This document shows, one piece after another, positions 45,846 through 54,196 of a stretch of DNA of 64,000 nucleotides. Each line of letters opens with the position of its first letter. Position 1 is the stretch's first letter. The notes beneath the pieces were generated by a model. It was given only the letters and a program-made list of their open reading frames with translations. It did not search any database and was not told where the DNA came from. The DNA lies in the NCBI RefSeq assembly GCF_018417595.1, contig NZ_CP070982.1:62001-126000 (forward strand), in the 5' to 3' direction. Both the position numbers and the translations under genes were made by a program. The stretch is from Pseudomonas entomophila (lineage in GTDB: Bacteria; Pseudomonadota; Gammaproteobacteria; Pseudomonadales; Pseudomonadaceae).

Positions 45846-46780
45846 GGCTGGAACTCCTTGTTGTTGTCGCGGCCCAGCAGGTAGCCGCTGGGGTCGGCCT
45901 CCAGGCGCCGGGAGATGCCCTTGAGCGAGTTGAGGGTCTCGCGTAGCTCGCGGATCGCCGGGGACAACTGGTTCAGGCCCTGGGCGCCGTCGTCGATGGA
46001 CTGGCGGTTGTCCTGCAGCAGGCTGTTGAGGGTCGCGGCGCTTTCGGCCAGCGCTTGCATGGCCTGCTCGGCACTGCCGATCGCCTGCTTGCCCTGGTTG
46101 CCCAGCAGGCCGTTGGCGTTGTGCATCAATGCTTGGGTTTCGGCGAGCGTGGCGTTGGCCTGCTTGCCGACCTGGGCCAGTTGTTCGATGGCTGCGGAAA
46201 TCCCGCCCTTCTGGTTGGCGAAGGCGCCGGTGGTCTGTTCCAGGTTGGCCAGGGTGTTGCTCAGCCGCTCGATGTTGCCCTCGGAGAACATCTGGTTGGC
46301 GTTGTGCAGCAGCAGGTTGATGTTGGTCACCAGGTCGCTGCTGTCGTTGAGCAGGCGCGAGATCGGAGAAGGCGAGGCGACGATCACCGGCAGCTTGCCG
46401 TCCTTGCCCTTGAGCTCGGGGCTCTGTGGGGTTCCGCCGCTGAGCTGGATGAACGCGTTGCCGGTGACGCCGGCCAGCGTGAGCTTGGCCTGGGTGTCCT
46501 CCTTGACCGGCGTGTCACCGCTCAGGCGCACGCGGGCCAGGACCCGGCGCGGGTCCTTCGGGTCCAGGCGCAGGCTGCTGACATCGCCGACCTTGATGCC
46601 GTTGTATTGCACCGGGCTGCCACGGGACAGCCCCGACACCGCCTCGTTGAACACTACTTCGTAGTCCTTGAAAGCCGTGTCGACGCTGGACTTGGTCAGC
46701 CACAGGCCGAACAGCATGGCGCCAGCCACCACCAGCACGGTGACCAGGCCGATCAGGACATGATGAGCTCGGGTTTCCAT
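45842..46780 (-). CDS. MCE-family (MlaD-like) lipid-binding protein
   Basis: 312-residue periplasmic protein anchored by one N-terminal helix (about 8-28), followed by a single MCE domain (about 38-118, with GLSRGSPVQYNGIKVG) and a long helical tail (about 150-300) rich in Ala, Gln, Asn and Leu. The tail is longer than in MlaD and could form the needle-like stalk seen in other MCE proteins. Three bases separate it from the ATPase stop. Confidence 0.9.
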   Translation of the reverse strand: METRAHHVLIGLVTVLVVAGAMLFGLWLTKSSVDTAFKDYEVVFNEAVSGLSRGSPVQYNGIKVGDVSSLRLDPKDPRRVLARVRLSGDTPVKEDTQAKLTLAGVTGNAFIQLSGGTPQSPELKGKDGKLPVIVASPSPISRLLNDSSDLVTNINLLLHNANQMFSEGNIERLSNTLANLEQTTGAFANQKGGISAAIEQLAQVGKQANATLAETQALMHNANGLLGNQGKQAIGSAEQAMQALAESAATLNSLLQDNRQSIDDGAQGLNQLSPAIRELRETLNSLKGISRRLEADPSGYLLGRDNNKEFQP

Positions 46781-46783
46781 CGT

Positions 46784-47575
46784 TCAGCGCTCCTGGCGGG
46801 CGCGCAGGGCGGCGTCTTCGGCCGCCCGGCCGCGCGGGCCGTGAAAGTATTCGTGAATCCACGGGTCGTCGGCCTGCTCGACTTCGCTGAGCGGCCCGGC
46901 CACCAGCACCTTCTTCTGCGCCAGCACCGCCACCCGGTCGGTGATGGTGTAGAGGGTGTCCAGGTCGTGGGTGATCAGGAACACCGACAGGCCCAGGGCG
47001 TCACGCAGGGTGAGAATCAGTTGGTCGAAGGCGGCGGCGCCGATCGGGTCGAGGCCCGCGGTGGGTTCGTCGAGGAACAGGATGTCCGGGTCCAGGGCCA
47101 GGGCGCGGGCCAGGGCGGCACGCTTGATCATGCCGCCGGACAGCGACGCGGGGTATTTGTCGGCGGCGCTGATCGGCAAGCCGGCCAGGGCCAGCTTCAC
47201 CCCGGCCAGGTGCTCGGCGTCGGCTCGCGACAGCCCGGCGTGCTCGATCAACGGCAGGGCGACGTTCTCGGTGACGGTCAGTGACGAGAACAGCGCGCCC
47301 TTCTGGAACAGCACGCCGAAGCGCCGCTCCACCAGCGAACGCTGCGTTTCATCCAGCGTGGCCAGGTCCTGGCCGAACACCTTTACCTGGCCTTCATTGG
47401 GCCGCCGCAAACCGATGATGCTGCGCAGCAGCACCGACTTGCCGCTGCCCGAACCACCGACCACGGCGAGAATTTCGCCACGGTACAGGTCCAGGTCGAG
47501 GTTTTCATGCACGCTCTGGCTAGCGAAACGGTTGCAGATGCCCCGCGCCTCGATCACCGCTTCCCGGCCCGTCAC
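46784..47575 (-). CDS. MlaF-like ABC ATPase
   Basis: 263-residue ATPase: Walker A GGSGSGKSV, signature LSGGMIKR (the Mla/Ttg2-type form), Walker B ILFLDEPTAGLD and H-loop ITHD. The start is a GTG at 47575 overlapping the permease stop as GTGA, so translation is coupled; the long in-frame extension upstream is a shadow of the permease and is rejected. Confidence 0.92.
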   Translation of the reverse strand: MTGREAVIEARGICNRFASQSVHENLDLDLYRGEILAVVGGSGSGKSVLLRSIIGLRRPNEGQVKVFGQDLATLDETQRSLVERRFGVLFQKGALFSSLTVTENVALPLIEHAGLSRADAEHLAGVKLALAGLPISAADKYPASLSGGMIKRAALARALALDPDILFLDEPTAGLDPIGAAAFDQLILTLRDALGLSVFLITHDLDTLYTITDRVAVLAQKKVLVAGPLSEVEQADDPWIHEYFHGPRGRAAEDAALRARQER

Positions 47576-48696
47576 CAGCCCATCTCCATGAAGAACAGCG
47601 CGGCCACTGCGTCCAGCACGATGACCACGAAGATCGACTGCACCACGGCGGAGGTGGTGTGTGCACCCACCGACTCGGCGCTGCCGCTGACCTTGAAACC
47701 TTCCAGGCAGCCGATGGCGGCGATCAGGAAGGCGAAGAACGGCGCCTTGGCCAGGCCCACCAGAAAGTGCTGCACGCCGATGTCGCTCTGCAGCAGCGAG
47801 AGGAACATGGCCGGCGAGATATCCAGGGTCAGCGCGCAGACCACTGCGCCGCCGATCATGCCGCAGAGCATCGCGACGAAGGTCAGCAGCGGCAGCGCGA
47901 TCAGCAGTGCCAGCACCCGCGGCACCACCAGCAGTTCGATGGGGTTCAGGCCCAGGGTGCGGATGGCGTCGATCTCTTCGTTGGCCTTCATCGAGCCGAT
48001 CTGCGCGGTGAAGGCGCTGGCAGTGCGACCAGCCATGAGGATGGCGGTCAGCAGCACGGCGAATTCGCGCAGGAAAGAGAAGGCCACCAGGTCGACGGTG
48101 AAGATCGTCGCACCGAACGCGGCCAGCACGGTGGCGCCGAGGAAAGCCACCACGGCGCCGACCAGGAAAGTCAGCAGGGCCACGATCGGCGCGGCGTCGA
48201 GGCCGGTCTGCTCGAGGTGCGCGACCACCGGGGTGACCCGCCAGCGGTGGGGCTGGAACAGGCGCAGCAGCAAGGTTTCGAGGATCAGGCCGATGAAGCC
48301 CAGCACTTGACGGGTGTCCTGCCACAACTGGTCGACCGCCCGGCCGATGCGTGCCAGCAGCAAGAGCAGCACCGGCTGCTCGGGCTGCTTGACCGGGATG
48401 CAGTAGTCCTGCACCGAGCAGTAGACGTTCTTGAGCAAGGCTCGGCTGGCGTCGGGGAGGCCGTCGGTGCAGCGCGACAGGCGTTCGGAGCCCAGCAGCT
48501 CGGCCAGCAGCGAGGCGCCAGCGGTGTCCAGGCGACCCAGCTGGCTGAGGTCGACCTGGGTGTCATCGCCGTATTGGCTGCCCAGGCGCTCGCACTCGCG
48601 CTTGAGGCTGGTGTAGTGGGCCAGGGTCCAGTCGCCGGTGATGTGCAGGCGGGTGGGCTGCTGCTGGGTGTCCAGGGTAGCGCTCGGGGCGGTCAT
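47572..48696 (-). CDS. MlaE-like permease with N-terminal STAS domain
   Basis: Inner-membrane permease of 374 residues. Residues about 10-95 form a STAS/MlaB-like domain (VDLSQLGRLDTAGASLLAELL), then the MlaE domain with about five helices and the motif NEEIDAIRTLGLNPIE. In the classical Mla system the STAS protein MlaB is separate; here it is fused. ATG 48696 is chosen for GGAG four bases before it, but ATGs at 48705 and 48723 are possible. First gene of the permease-ATPase-MCE-lipoprotein operon. Confidence 0.9.
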   Translation of the reverse strand: MTAPSATLDTQQQPTRLHITGDWTLAHYTSLKRECERLGSQYGDDTQVDLSQLGRLDTAGASLLAELLGSERLSRCTDGLPDASRALLKNVYCSVQDYCIPVKQPEQPVLLLLLARIGRAVDQLWQDTRQVLGFIGLILETLLLRLFQPHRWRVTPVVAHLEQTGLDAAPIVALLTFLVGAVVAFLGATVLAAFGATIFTVDLVAFSFLREFAVLLTAILMAGRTASAFTAQIGSMKANEEIDAIRTLGLNPIELLVVPRVLALLIALPLLTFVAMLCGMIGGAVVCALTLDISPAMFLSLLQSDIGVQHFLVGLAKAPFFAFLIAAIGCLEGFKVSGSAESVGAHTTSAVVQSIFVVIVLDAVAALFFMEMGW

Positions 48697-48784
48697 AGGC
48701 TCCATGCATCTGACTGGGGGCATAGAGGCTGATCATAGCGCACTCTCATGGAGCAAAATCCAACCCTTTGACCAGACACGTCCA

Positions 48785-48872
48785 CTGTAGGAGCGGCTTG
48801 AGCCGCGATCACCCGCGAAGCGGGTGTCCTGAGCCCGCGTCGCCTGCATCGCGGCTAAAGCCGCTTGTACAG
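48785..48872. repeat. REP pair, TAGGAGCGG family
   Basis: Arms of 25 bases at 48785-48809 and 48848-48872 with a few mismatches (TTGAG against CTAAAG, CTCC against TTGT). Confidence 0.85.
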
Positions 48873-48884
48873 GTGAACAGGGCC

Positions 48885-49907
48885 CTATTTCGGCGCGGTA
48901 TCGTCCACCACCTTGAACCGCAATACCCCGATCACCTGGCCATCCTCGGTCAGCACCCGCACCTGCCACTTGCCCACCGGGTTGGGCGGGAAGTTCTGCT
49001 TGTGGGTCCAGGCGCGGTAACCCTCCTTGCGCCCGCCATGGATATCCAGGGCGATGCGGTCGACCTCTTTGCCGTTGAGCTGCCACACATGGTAGATGCG
49101 CTCGTTCAGCCCGCGCGGCGCATTGATCGCGGTATAGGCGTACAGCCCGCCGCTGCGGATGCGGCTGGCGGCGACTTCGTCCAGCGATGCGCCTGGCTGG
49201 CGGTTGAGCACTTCGGTGCTGATCGCCACGTCGGTCATCCACAGGGTGGCCGGCGGCACCCAGGAGCGCAGCAGCCAGCCACCGCCCCCCACTGCCAGGG
49301 TGACCAGCACCAGCCCCACGCCACGACGCCAGTTGTTGATCGGGAAGCTGCTGGCCAGGCTCGGGAACGACAACGCCATGGCGGCCACCAGCGCCAGCTT
49401 GAAGCTCTGCGCGGTGGTCAGGTTGAGGATGATCGGCAGCGCCGTGAGCATGGCGGCGAACAGCGTCAGGGTGTGCAGCGCCAGGAACAGCCAGCGCCGC
49501 GGCGCCAGCCACTTGTGGTACAGCGGGTCGACGATCGAGATCAGCCCGGCGGCGCCGAGCAGGCCGGTGAACACCAGCTGGCCACTGTTCCAGGTGGTGG
49601 TTATGAAGAAGAACGGCAGGACGAAGAACAGGCTTTCCTGGTGGATCATCTGCGTCGCGAAACGCAGCAGCGGCTGCGGGATCTCGCGCTTGAAGGTGCG
49701 GGCGAACAGCTCGGTGAGGGTGTTCTCCAGCATCAGCCAGACCCAACTGATCAGCATGGCGATGGCAATCCAGCTGGCCAGGCCGGCCTGGCGGTCGACC
49801 AGGATGAAGCTGCAGATCCCGGAGACGAAACCGTAGAGCGCGATGACGCCGGGGTAGCGCTTGAGCAGTTCGATCACGCGCAGGACGAAGTTGGGTAGTG
49901 GGGGCAT
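48885..49907 (-). CDS. DUF5924/DUF2914 membrane protein
   Basis: 340-residue protein with about seven helices (about 10-210) and a C-terminal soluble domain (about 225-335, with NERIYHVWQLNGKEVDRI and KWQVRVLTEDGQVIGVLRF) resembling DUF2914, an immunoglobulin-like periplasmic domain. No activity is known. It follows the M16 peptidase gene on the same strand with a REP pair between them. The ATG at 49907 is preferred to the longer reading from 50060, which would run through the repeat. Confidence 0.8.
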   Translation of the reverse strand: MPPLPNFVLRVIELLKRYPGVIALYGFVSGICSFILVDRQAGLASWIAIAMLISWVWLMLENTLTELFARTFKREIPQPLLRFATQMIHQESLFFVLPFFFITTTWNSGQLVFTGLLGAAGLISIVDPLYHKWLAPRRWLFLALHTLTLFAAMLTALPIILNLTTAQSFKLALVAAMALSFPSLASSFPINNWRRGVGLVLVTLAVGGGGWLLRSWVPPATLWMTDVAISTEVLNRQPGASLDEVAASRIRSGGLYAYTAINAPRGLNERIYHVWQLNGKEVDRIALDIHGGRKEGYRAWTHKQNFPPNPVGKWQVRVLTEDGQVIGVLRFKVVDDTAPK

Positions 49908-49946
49908 GGGTCTACAACAGGATGGATGGGTAACTGCGCCGGTCTC

Positions 49947-50015
49947 ATCGCGGATAAATCCGCTCCTACAGGATTCGCGGTGAAGGAATCCTGTAGGAGC
50001 GGATTTATCCGCGAT
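49947..50015. repeat. REP pair, CGGATAAATCCG variant
   Basis: Perfect 29-base arms at 49947-49975 and 49987-50015 with only 11 bases between, the tightest hairpin in the window. Confidence 0.9.
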
Positions 50016-50043
50016 AAGGTCGACACAGGATACCGCCGAATCA

Positions 50044-51447
50044 CTACTCCCGAGTAGCACCGCTGGGGCGATTCGCCATCACGCGGCGTCGGCGGATCAG
50101 GCCGATGGCCAGGAGTACACCCAGTAACAACGCCAGCAACCCGTACAGCTCGTCATACCCCAGCAGCGGTTTCTCGATCCGCAGGTAGCCCGGCTCCTTC
50201 AGTAGCTCGCGCAAAGCCGCGTCGGCCTCTTTCAGGGTGACCTGGCGCAGCTTGCGCATCGGGTCGCTGAAGCGCCCGTTCTCATAGTCGTTGAGCGCCC
50301 CCCAGTAATAGTCGGCCAGTGCCGTGTTGCCCTGGGTGCTCCAGCTTTCGCGGGCGATCGCCGCTTCCTTGATCCGGGCGAAGGTGTCTGGGTCAAGGCC
50401 ATGCTTGCGCAGATGGTCGAACAACTGCGCGAGCACTTTTACCGCGGTGTCGATGTCCTGGCGTTCGAGGTCGGCGTTGAGGCTGAGCATGCCACTGTCG
50501 CCGAAGCTCTCGCGCTGCGCCGAGGGGCCGTAGGACAGCCCGTGGCGCAGGCGCAGCTGGTCATACAGCGCCCAATCCAGGTAGCGCGAGAGCAGTTCCA
50601 GGGTCTGCTCGTGGCCGGTGTCCAGGGTAGGTTCTATGAACAGCCAGTGCAGCTTGATGCTGTCGCCCAGCCAGCCGCGGGTCAGGTCGCGGCGCTGCTC
50701 GGCCTGCTGGCTGATGCTCTCGAGATTGCGCCGTTCCTCCGGCTCCGTCGCCGGCAGCTCACCGAAAGTCCGTTCAAGATAGGCCGGCAGCAGGCGGTCG
50801 AGGCCGCCGACGACGATCAGGGTCATGTTGTTGGCGACATACCAGTGCTCGCGCAGGTGCTGGACCTGCTCGAGGGTCATGTCGTCGACGTCGGAGCGCT
50901 CCTTGCACTTGAGGCCCAGCTCCGTTGCCAGTTGCTCGCTGGCCGGGTGGCCAACCTCCTGGCGATCGAGCCAGCGTTGCAGGTGACCGTAGTGGCCGCC
51001 ATCCTCGCGCTCGATGATCTTCTTCGCCGTGGCCAGGGCCTTGGCGTCGATGCGCGTGTCACGCAGCAATGAGAGCAGCAGGTCGAGCACCTTGCGCTGG
51101 TTGCGCGCCGGGGCCTCGATGACGAACGTGGTGTCGGCGCTGCTGGTGAAAGCATTCCATTCCCCGCCCAATGCCTGGATGCGTTCTTCCAGGCCGCCCT
51201 CCCCGGTCTCATCGATGCCGCTGAACAGCAGGTGCTCCAGCAGGTGCGGCAGCTCGCGCTGGTCGCAGCCGAAGTCGTCGAGGCCTACGCCCACTACCAG
51301 GCGGATCGAGACATGGTCACGTTCGTAGCCGGACTTGAGGATCACCTGCAGGCCGTTGGGCAACAGGTAGCCTTCGACCCGCGAGCGATCGAGGGCGAGG
51401 CTGGGCAGGCTGCAGATCAGCAGGCAAACGAACATCAGGCAACGCAT
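50044..51447 (-). CDS. M16-family zinc peptidase, membrane-anchored
   Basis: 467-residue insulinase-type protein. Signal peptide (to about 19), the inverted zinc motif His68-LLE-His72 (HLLEH) and the third ligand Glu148 about 75 residues later (IIEREDGG), with the NAFTSSADTTF strand of active M16 subunits. A second, inactive-looking half follows, then a C-terminal membrane helix (about 430-452) and a basic tail, which would hold it in the inner membrane facing the periplasm. Upstream of the DUF5924 gene on the same strand. Confidence 0.88.
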   Translation of the reverse strand: MRCLMFVCLLICSLPSLALDRSRVEGYLLPNGLQVILKSGYERDHVSIRLVVGVGLDDFGCDQRELPHLLEHLLFSGIDETGEGGLEERIQALGGEWNAFTSSADTTFVIEAPARNQRKVLDLLLSLLRDTRIDAKALATAKKIIEREDGGHYGHLQRWLDRQEVGHPASEQLATELGLKCKERSDVDDMTLEQVQHLREHWYVANNMTLIVVGGLDRLLPAYLERTFGELPATEPEERRNLESISQQAEQRRDLTRGWLGDSIKLHWLFIEPTLDTGHEQTLELLSRYLDWALYDQLRLRHGLSYGPSAQRESFGDSGMLSLNADLERQDIDTAVKVLAQLFDHLRKHGLDPDTFARIKEAAIARESWSTQGNTALADYYWGALNDYENGRFSDPMRKLRQVTLKEADAALRELLKEPGYLRIEKPLLGYDELYGLLALLLGVLLAIGLIRRRRVMANRPSGATRE

Positions 51448-51478
51448 GGGCGAGCTTCGGTCTCCGGGGTGGGTGAAT

Positions 51479-53137
51479 TCAGGGTTGGCGGGCTTCGTCC
51501 GGCACGCTGTCGAGCATCAGCCCGCCAGTATCGGTGCCGCCCAGTACCACATAGGCACTGCTGCAGAACAAAGAGTTCAACCGTTTCATGTCGGCGATGA
51601 GCTCCAAGTGTAGCGAACTGGTCTCGATACTCTGCACCACTTTACGTTGCAGGCGGCTGACATGGGCGTGGGCCAGGCGCCGCTCCTGGGCGCGGAAGCG
51701 GCGCTTTTCCCGCAGCAACTGACGCGCGCTTTCCGGGTCGGCCGTGAGAAACACCGACAAGCCCAGGCGCAGGTTGGCCAGCAGTTGCTCCTGCAGGCCG
51801 GTCAGTTCTTCCAGGCCGACCTGCGAGAATTCCCGGCGCTGCGAGGTCTTCTGCTGCTGCACCTTGCGCAGCATGCGCTCGATCAGGTCACTGGCCAGCT
51901 TGAGGTTGATCGCCAGCTCGATGATTTCGGCCCAGCGCCGGTTGTCCTGGTCGCCAAGGTCTTCGCGCGGCATCTGCGCCAGGTACAGCTTGATGGCGTT
52001 GTACAGGGCCTCGGCGTCCTCGCTCAAGGCCCGCACCTGTTGCGGCATGGCGGCCTGGGTGCCACGCAGGGCACTGAGCATGGCGCCCAGCAGGCTGTCG
52101 ACGATGTCGCCCAGGCGCAGGGTTTCACGCACGGCATTGGCCAGGGCCAGTGTGGGGGTGGTCAGGGCGGTCGGGTCGAGGTGGCGGGGTTGATGATGGC
52201 CATTGCCACTCTCCCGCTCGGGCAGCAGGCTATCGCATACGCGGCCCATGAGCTTGGTCGTGGGCAGCATGAGCAGGCAGCGCAGGGTGTTGTAGAGCAG
52301 GTGGAAGCCGATCACCAGCTCCTGCGGGCTGAAGCTCAGGCTGTCCATCCACTCCACCAGCGGGTGCAGCACCGGAATGATCAGCACCAGGCCGATCATC
52401 TTGTACAGCAGGCTGCCCAGCGCCACCCGCCGCCCGGCGCTGTTCTGCAGGCTGGTGGTGAGGAAGGCGAGCAGGCCACTGCCGATGTTGGCGCCGATCA
52501 CCAGGCCGATGGCCACCGGCAGGCTGATCACCTCGGCCCCGGCCAGGGTGGCGGTGAGCAGCACGGCGGCGAGGCTGGAGTAGGAGATCATCGCGAACAG
52601 TGCGCCAACCAGGGCATCGAGCAGGATGTCGCCGGTCAGCGAAGCGAACAGCACCTTCACCCCCTGGGCGTGGGTGATGGGGGCGGCGGCGTGCACGATC
52701 AGCTGCAGTGCCAGGATGATCAGGCCCAGGCCGATGCCCACCCGGCCGAGCTGGCCGGCGCGGGTCTGCTTGCGCGAAAGAAAGAAGATGACCCCGAGGA
52801 AGATCAGCAGCGGCGACAGCCAGGACAGGTCGAAGGTCAGCACTCGGGCCATCAGCGCCGTCCCGACGTCGGCCCCGAGCATGATCGCCAGGGCCGGGGT
52901 CATGGCCATCAGCCCTTGGCCGACGAACGAGGTGACCAGCATGGCGGTGGCGTTGCTGCTCTGCACCATGGCGGTCACGAGGATGCCGGCGACGAATGCC
53001 AGCGGGCGCTTGTTCATGTTCTGGCTCAGCACCCGGCGCAGGTTCGCGCCGAATACCCGCAGGATGCCGGTACGCACGATGTGCGTGCCCCAGACCAGCA
53101 GGGCGACGGCGGATAGCAGGTTGAGCAGGGTCAGCAT
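51479..53137 (-). CDS. Na/Pi cotransporter-family protein with PhoU-like tail
   Basis: 552-residue inner-membrane protein: about nine helices (1-310) followed by a helical PhoU-like cytoplasmic domain (about 340-540). The first repeat has the family motif VQSSNATAMLV; the second has ISYSSLAAVLL where a second QSS is expected, so the binding site is not fully canonical. The ATG at 53137 (MLTLLNLLSA) is chosen; the extension to 53179 has no hydrophobic start. It lies 31 bases before the M16 start on the same strand. Confidence 0.88.
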   Translation of the reverse strand: MLTLLNLLSAVALLVWGTHIVRTGILRVFGANLRRVLSQNMNKRPLAFVAGILVTAMVQSSNATAMLVTSFVGQGLMAMTPALAIMLGADVGTALMARVLTFDLSWLSPLLIFLGVIFFLSRKQTRAGQLGRVGIGLGLIILALQLIVHAAAPITHAQGVKVLFASLTGDILLDALVGALFAMISYSSLAAVLLTATLAGAEVISLPVAIGLVIGANIGSGLLAFLTTSLQNSAGRRVALGSLLYKMIGLVLIIPVLHPLVEWMDSLSFSPQELVIGFHLLYNTLRCLLMLPTTKLMGRVCDSLLPERESGNGHHQPRHLDPTALTTPTLALANAVRETLRLGDIVDSLLGAMLSALRGTQAAMPQQVRALSEDAEALYNAIKLYLAQMPREDLGDQDNRRWAEIIELAINLKLASDLIERMLRKVQQQKTSQRREFSQVGLEELTGLQEQLLANLRLGLSVFLTADPESARQLLREKRRFRAQERRLAHAHVSRLQRKVVQSIETSSLHLELIADMKRLNSLFCSSAYVVLGGTDTGGLMLDSVPDEARQP

Positions 53138-53307
53138 GTTCGGGGCCCCCTTCTGTCTTGTGCCCCAGCGCGGGACCAATGGGTGGAGCGGCGAGCCTGG
53201 CCCGGGGGTGGGCGGTTTTTTCAGTGCTCACTGAAGCTTTAGTTGTTTTGCGCGGCAGGTGCCAGCTTGGCATGGCCGAAACATATTTGAAACCTGTAGG
53301 AGCAAAT

Positions 53308-53335
53308 GACAGAGGGCCCCGAAGGGCCCTCTGTC
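53308..53335 (-). terminator. Strong hairpin after terC
   Basis: GACAGAGGGCCC and GGGCCCTCTGTC pair perfectly over 12 bases around a CGAA loop, 19 bases past the TerC stop. On the minus strand it is followed by ATTTGC, only a weak T-tract. Confidence 0.7.
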
Positions 53336-53353
53336 TTGCTGCGCTGCCCGATC

Positions 53354-54124
53354 TTACTGACCCGGAATATCCTTGCGCAGTTTCACCGGGTCATGCTCCT
53401 TGCCCTTTTTACGCGCCATCGCCGTGCGCATGCGGATGTTGATCGCCTCCACCGCCAGCGAGAAGGCCATGGCGAAGTACACATAGCCTTTCGGTACATG
53501 CACGTCGAACGATTCGGCGATCAGCACGGTACCGACGACGATCAGGAACGAAAGCGCGAGCATCTTCAGCGAAGGGTGCTTGTCGATGAAGTCGCTGATG
53601 GTGCCGGCGCAGAGCATCATCACCAGCACCGCGACGATGATCGCGGCGATCATCACCGGCACGTGGGAGACCATGCCCACGGCGGTGATCACCGAGTCCA
53701 GGGAGAACACGATGTCGATGATGGCGATCTGGATGATGGTGTAGAAGAACTTGCCACCCGCGCCTTTTGGCTCGTCCGCGCTTTCGTCCTCGCCTTCCAG
53801 GCCGTGGTAGATCTCCTGGGAGCTTTTCCACAGCAGGAACAGGCCGCCGAAGAACAGGATCAGGTCCCGCCCGGAGATGCCCTGGCCCAGCACATGGAAC
53901 AGGTCGTCGGTCAGGCGCATGACCCAGGTGATCGACAGCAGCAGCATGATCCGCGTGACCATGGCCAGGGCCAGGCCGAAGATCCGCGTACGCGGTTGCA
54001 TGTGCTTGGGCATGCGGCTGACCAGGATCGAGATCATGATGATGTTGTCGATCCCGAGCACGATCTCAAGAGCCGTGAGGGTGAAAAAGGCAACCCAGAT
54101 TTCCGGGCTGGTCAGCCATTCCAT
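53354..54124 (-). CDS. TerC-family membrane protein
   Basis: 256-residue inner-membrane protein with about seven helices. Both acidic TerC signatures are intact, EIVLGIDNIIM in helix 1-2 and DIVFSLDSVITAVG in the second half; these are thought to bind a metal such as Mn2+ in this family. AAGGAATACAC before the ATG at 54124 decides the start. Only 72 bases separate it from the citrate transporter gene, too little for a yybP-ykoY riboswitch. Confidence 0.9.
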   Translation of the reverse strand: MEWLTSPEIWVAFFTLTALEIVLGIDNIIMISILVSRMPKHMQPRTRIFGLALAMVTRIMLLLSITWVMRLTDDLFHVLGQGISGRDLILFFGGLFLLWKSSQEIYHGLEGEDESADEPKGAGGKFFYTIIQIAIIDIVFSLDSVITAVGMVSHVPVMIAAIIVAVLVMMLCAGTISDFIDKHPSLKMLALSFLIVVGTVLIAESFDVHVPKGYVYFAMAFSLAVEAINIRMRTAMARKKGKEHDPVKLRKDIPGQ

Positions 54125-54149
54125 GTGTATTCCTTCGAGCGGTAAAGGC

Positions 54150-54174
54150 AAAGCGCCCGGGCATTGGGCGCTTT
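54150..54174 (-). terminator. Hairpin between CitMHS and TerC genes
   Basis: AAAGCGCCC and GGGCGCTTT pair perfectly around GGGCATT, 23 bases after the CitMHS stop. Likely terminator, with a short T-run in the stem base. Confidence 0.6.
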
Positions 54175-54196
54175 GCGGTGGAGTGATGCGGTTGTC

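Noticed and set aside
46784..48325. 513-residue form of the MlaF-like ATPase
   Set aside because: The first 250 residues are an out-of-frame reading of the MlaE-like permease; the GTG at 47575 overlapping the permease stop is the real start.
53221..53234. TCAGTG-CT-CACTGA palindrome upstream of the Na/Pi gene
   Set aside because: Short dyad of a size expected by chance; no supporting promoter elements nearby.
54125..54196. yybP-ykoY manganese riboswitch before the TerC gene
   Set aside because: Only 72 bases separate TerC from the upstream gene, and they are mostly a simple hairpin.
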